The position numbers and the translations under genes are program-made. A stretch of 30,870 nt of DNA, taken from positions 1 to 30,870 of the forward strand of contig CAYQVO010000042.1 of the NCBI GenBank assembly GCA_964421085.1, in the 5' to 3' direction. The DNA comes from CAYQVO01 sp964421085. Its GTDB lineage: Bacteria > Bdellovibrionota_C > UBA2361 > CAYQVO01. The notes under the pieces are model-generated. The model did no database searches. It saw nothing but the letters and a program-made list of their open reading frames with translations, and was not told the DNA's origin. Shown here piece by piece: positions 30,340 through 30,870 of the stretch (positions are counted from its first letter, which is position 1; each line of letters begins with the position of its first letter).

Positions 30340-30870
30340 ATGAGGCGCTTTCTATTAACAGCATTACTCGCCGAGGTGATTTTTACTTTCGTTGCTTTTA
30401 AAGTGGAAGCCGAACCTGGGCGCCTGGCACAGACCTCGGCCCGGGATTTTCCGCGGGCAGCTGCACAGACGGCTACCTGGACTCATACATTTCAAAAGAC
30501 ATGCGACACTGATTGGTGCATAGAAAGGGTAGTGTTTCCCTTGATGATCAGCAAAAAAAAGGAAGCGCCGCCGGGATCGGTGAAAATGACTTACACCATC
30601 CTCCCGTCGCAGCCGCGTGATGAACACCTTGAGTTTTCTCTTTGGAAAAAGGGATATAAACCCGGCGAACCCATGGATGGGAACGACCTGGTGTTTCGGT
30701 ACGAACTTGATTTAACCGGTGCTAATTCACCATCGGGTGCGGATATAAACTTGAGCCCGGTTAAGCTCTGGGGCGATTTCACTTTTGTGGTTGAAAGTCA
30801 TATGGGACGTAAGTTGGCAATAAGTGTGGAAGTGACGCTTACGTATCCTCTTTTGGAGAAACAAAAGCCG
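30340..30870 (+). CDS. Exported protein of unknown function, partial (runs off the window)
   Basis: From ATG 30340, with AGGAG five bases upstream, the frame stays open for 177 codons to the window's end, so the 3' end is missing. Residues 1-24 (RRFLLTALLAEVIFTFVAF, ending in VEA) look like a signal peptide with cleavage after Ala24. The mature part has two cysteines in KTCDTDWCIE, suggesting a disulfide in an oxidising compartment, and beta-rich segments such as LEFSLWKKGYKPG and WGDFTFVVESHMG. No domain is recognised. A periplasmic, surface or secreted location is inferred. Confidence 0.7.
   Translation, partial: MRRFLLTALLAEVIFTFVAFKVEAEPGRLAQTSARDFPRAAAQTATWTHTFQKTCDTDWCIERVVFPLMISKKKEAPPGSVKMTYTILPSQPRDEHLEFSLWKKGYKPGEPMDGNDLVFRYELDLTGANSPSGADINLSPVKLWGDFTFVVESHMGRKLAISVEVTLTYPLLEKQKP

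Overview
This window looks like draft or metagenome-derived sequence from an uncultivated, Gram-negative-type bacterium. The GC content is moderate, a little above half by eye. Two runs of N (10 and 108 bases) show that contigs were joined. Bacterial identity is supported by Shine-Dalgarno-led genes, bacterioferritin, RadC, spermidine synthase, hybrid two-component kinases and CARDB or HDOD proteins. A DUF4416 protein, a PocR-domain kinase and the dispersed TGTCA...GAGCG(A/G)AGCGAA motif are things I associate with uncultured Deltaproteobacteria-like, Omnitrophota-like or PVC-like lineages. I cannot place it more precisely. No tRNA, rRNA or CRISPR array is visible.

Layout. 1-6.2 kb: a DUF2142 membrane protein cut by an in-frame amber codon; bacterioferritin; a palindromic repeat; an APH-fold kinase; a decayed RND-pump fragment; a eukaryotic-DUS3-like tRNA-dihydrouridine synthase across a small gap; a winged-helix protein divergent from an SMR exporter. 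6.3-9.3 kb: a PocR-PAS hybrid histidine kinase and a ribbon-helix-helix/MazF-type toxin-antitoxin pair. 9.5-14.5 kb: a xylulokinase-type sugar kinase, a frameshifted ArnT/PMT-like glycosyltransferase, and glycogen debranching enzyme GlgX. 14.6-18 kb: housekeeping genes radC, speE, a PII-like COG3323 protein, DUF4416 and a QueG-like iron-sulfur protein. 18-22 kb: proteins I do not recognise, a perfect 19-bp inverted repeat, and a badly broken gene. 22-25.7 kb: a soluble histidine kinase behind two small, frameshifted membrane proteins, then a secreted protein of eight tandem repeats plus CARDB. 25.7-29.9 kb: three response regulators (plain REC, REC-HDOD, REC with degenerate HD-GYP) flanked by two IS3-type transposase relics. 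30-30.9 kb: a broken lysine-rich ORF and the start of an exported protein that runs off the window.

How the genes relate. Carbon storage and sugar genes sit together (xylB-type kinase, GlgX). The DUF4416 and QueG-like genes are translationally coupled. The response-regulator island has no membrane kinase of its own, so its partner must lie elsewhere, or be the kinase at 22-23 kb or the hybrid kinase at 6.3-8.5 kb.

The strongest theme is gene breakage. At least nine ORFs carry in-frame stops, frameshifts or IS truncations, while their neighbours are intact. This is either true genome decay around mobile-element scars or residual indel and substitution error in the assembly. Reads would decide. 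The most biologically interesting intact items are the DUS3-like synthase, the response-regulator island and the repeat-CARDB secreted protein.
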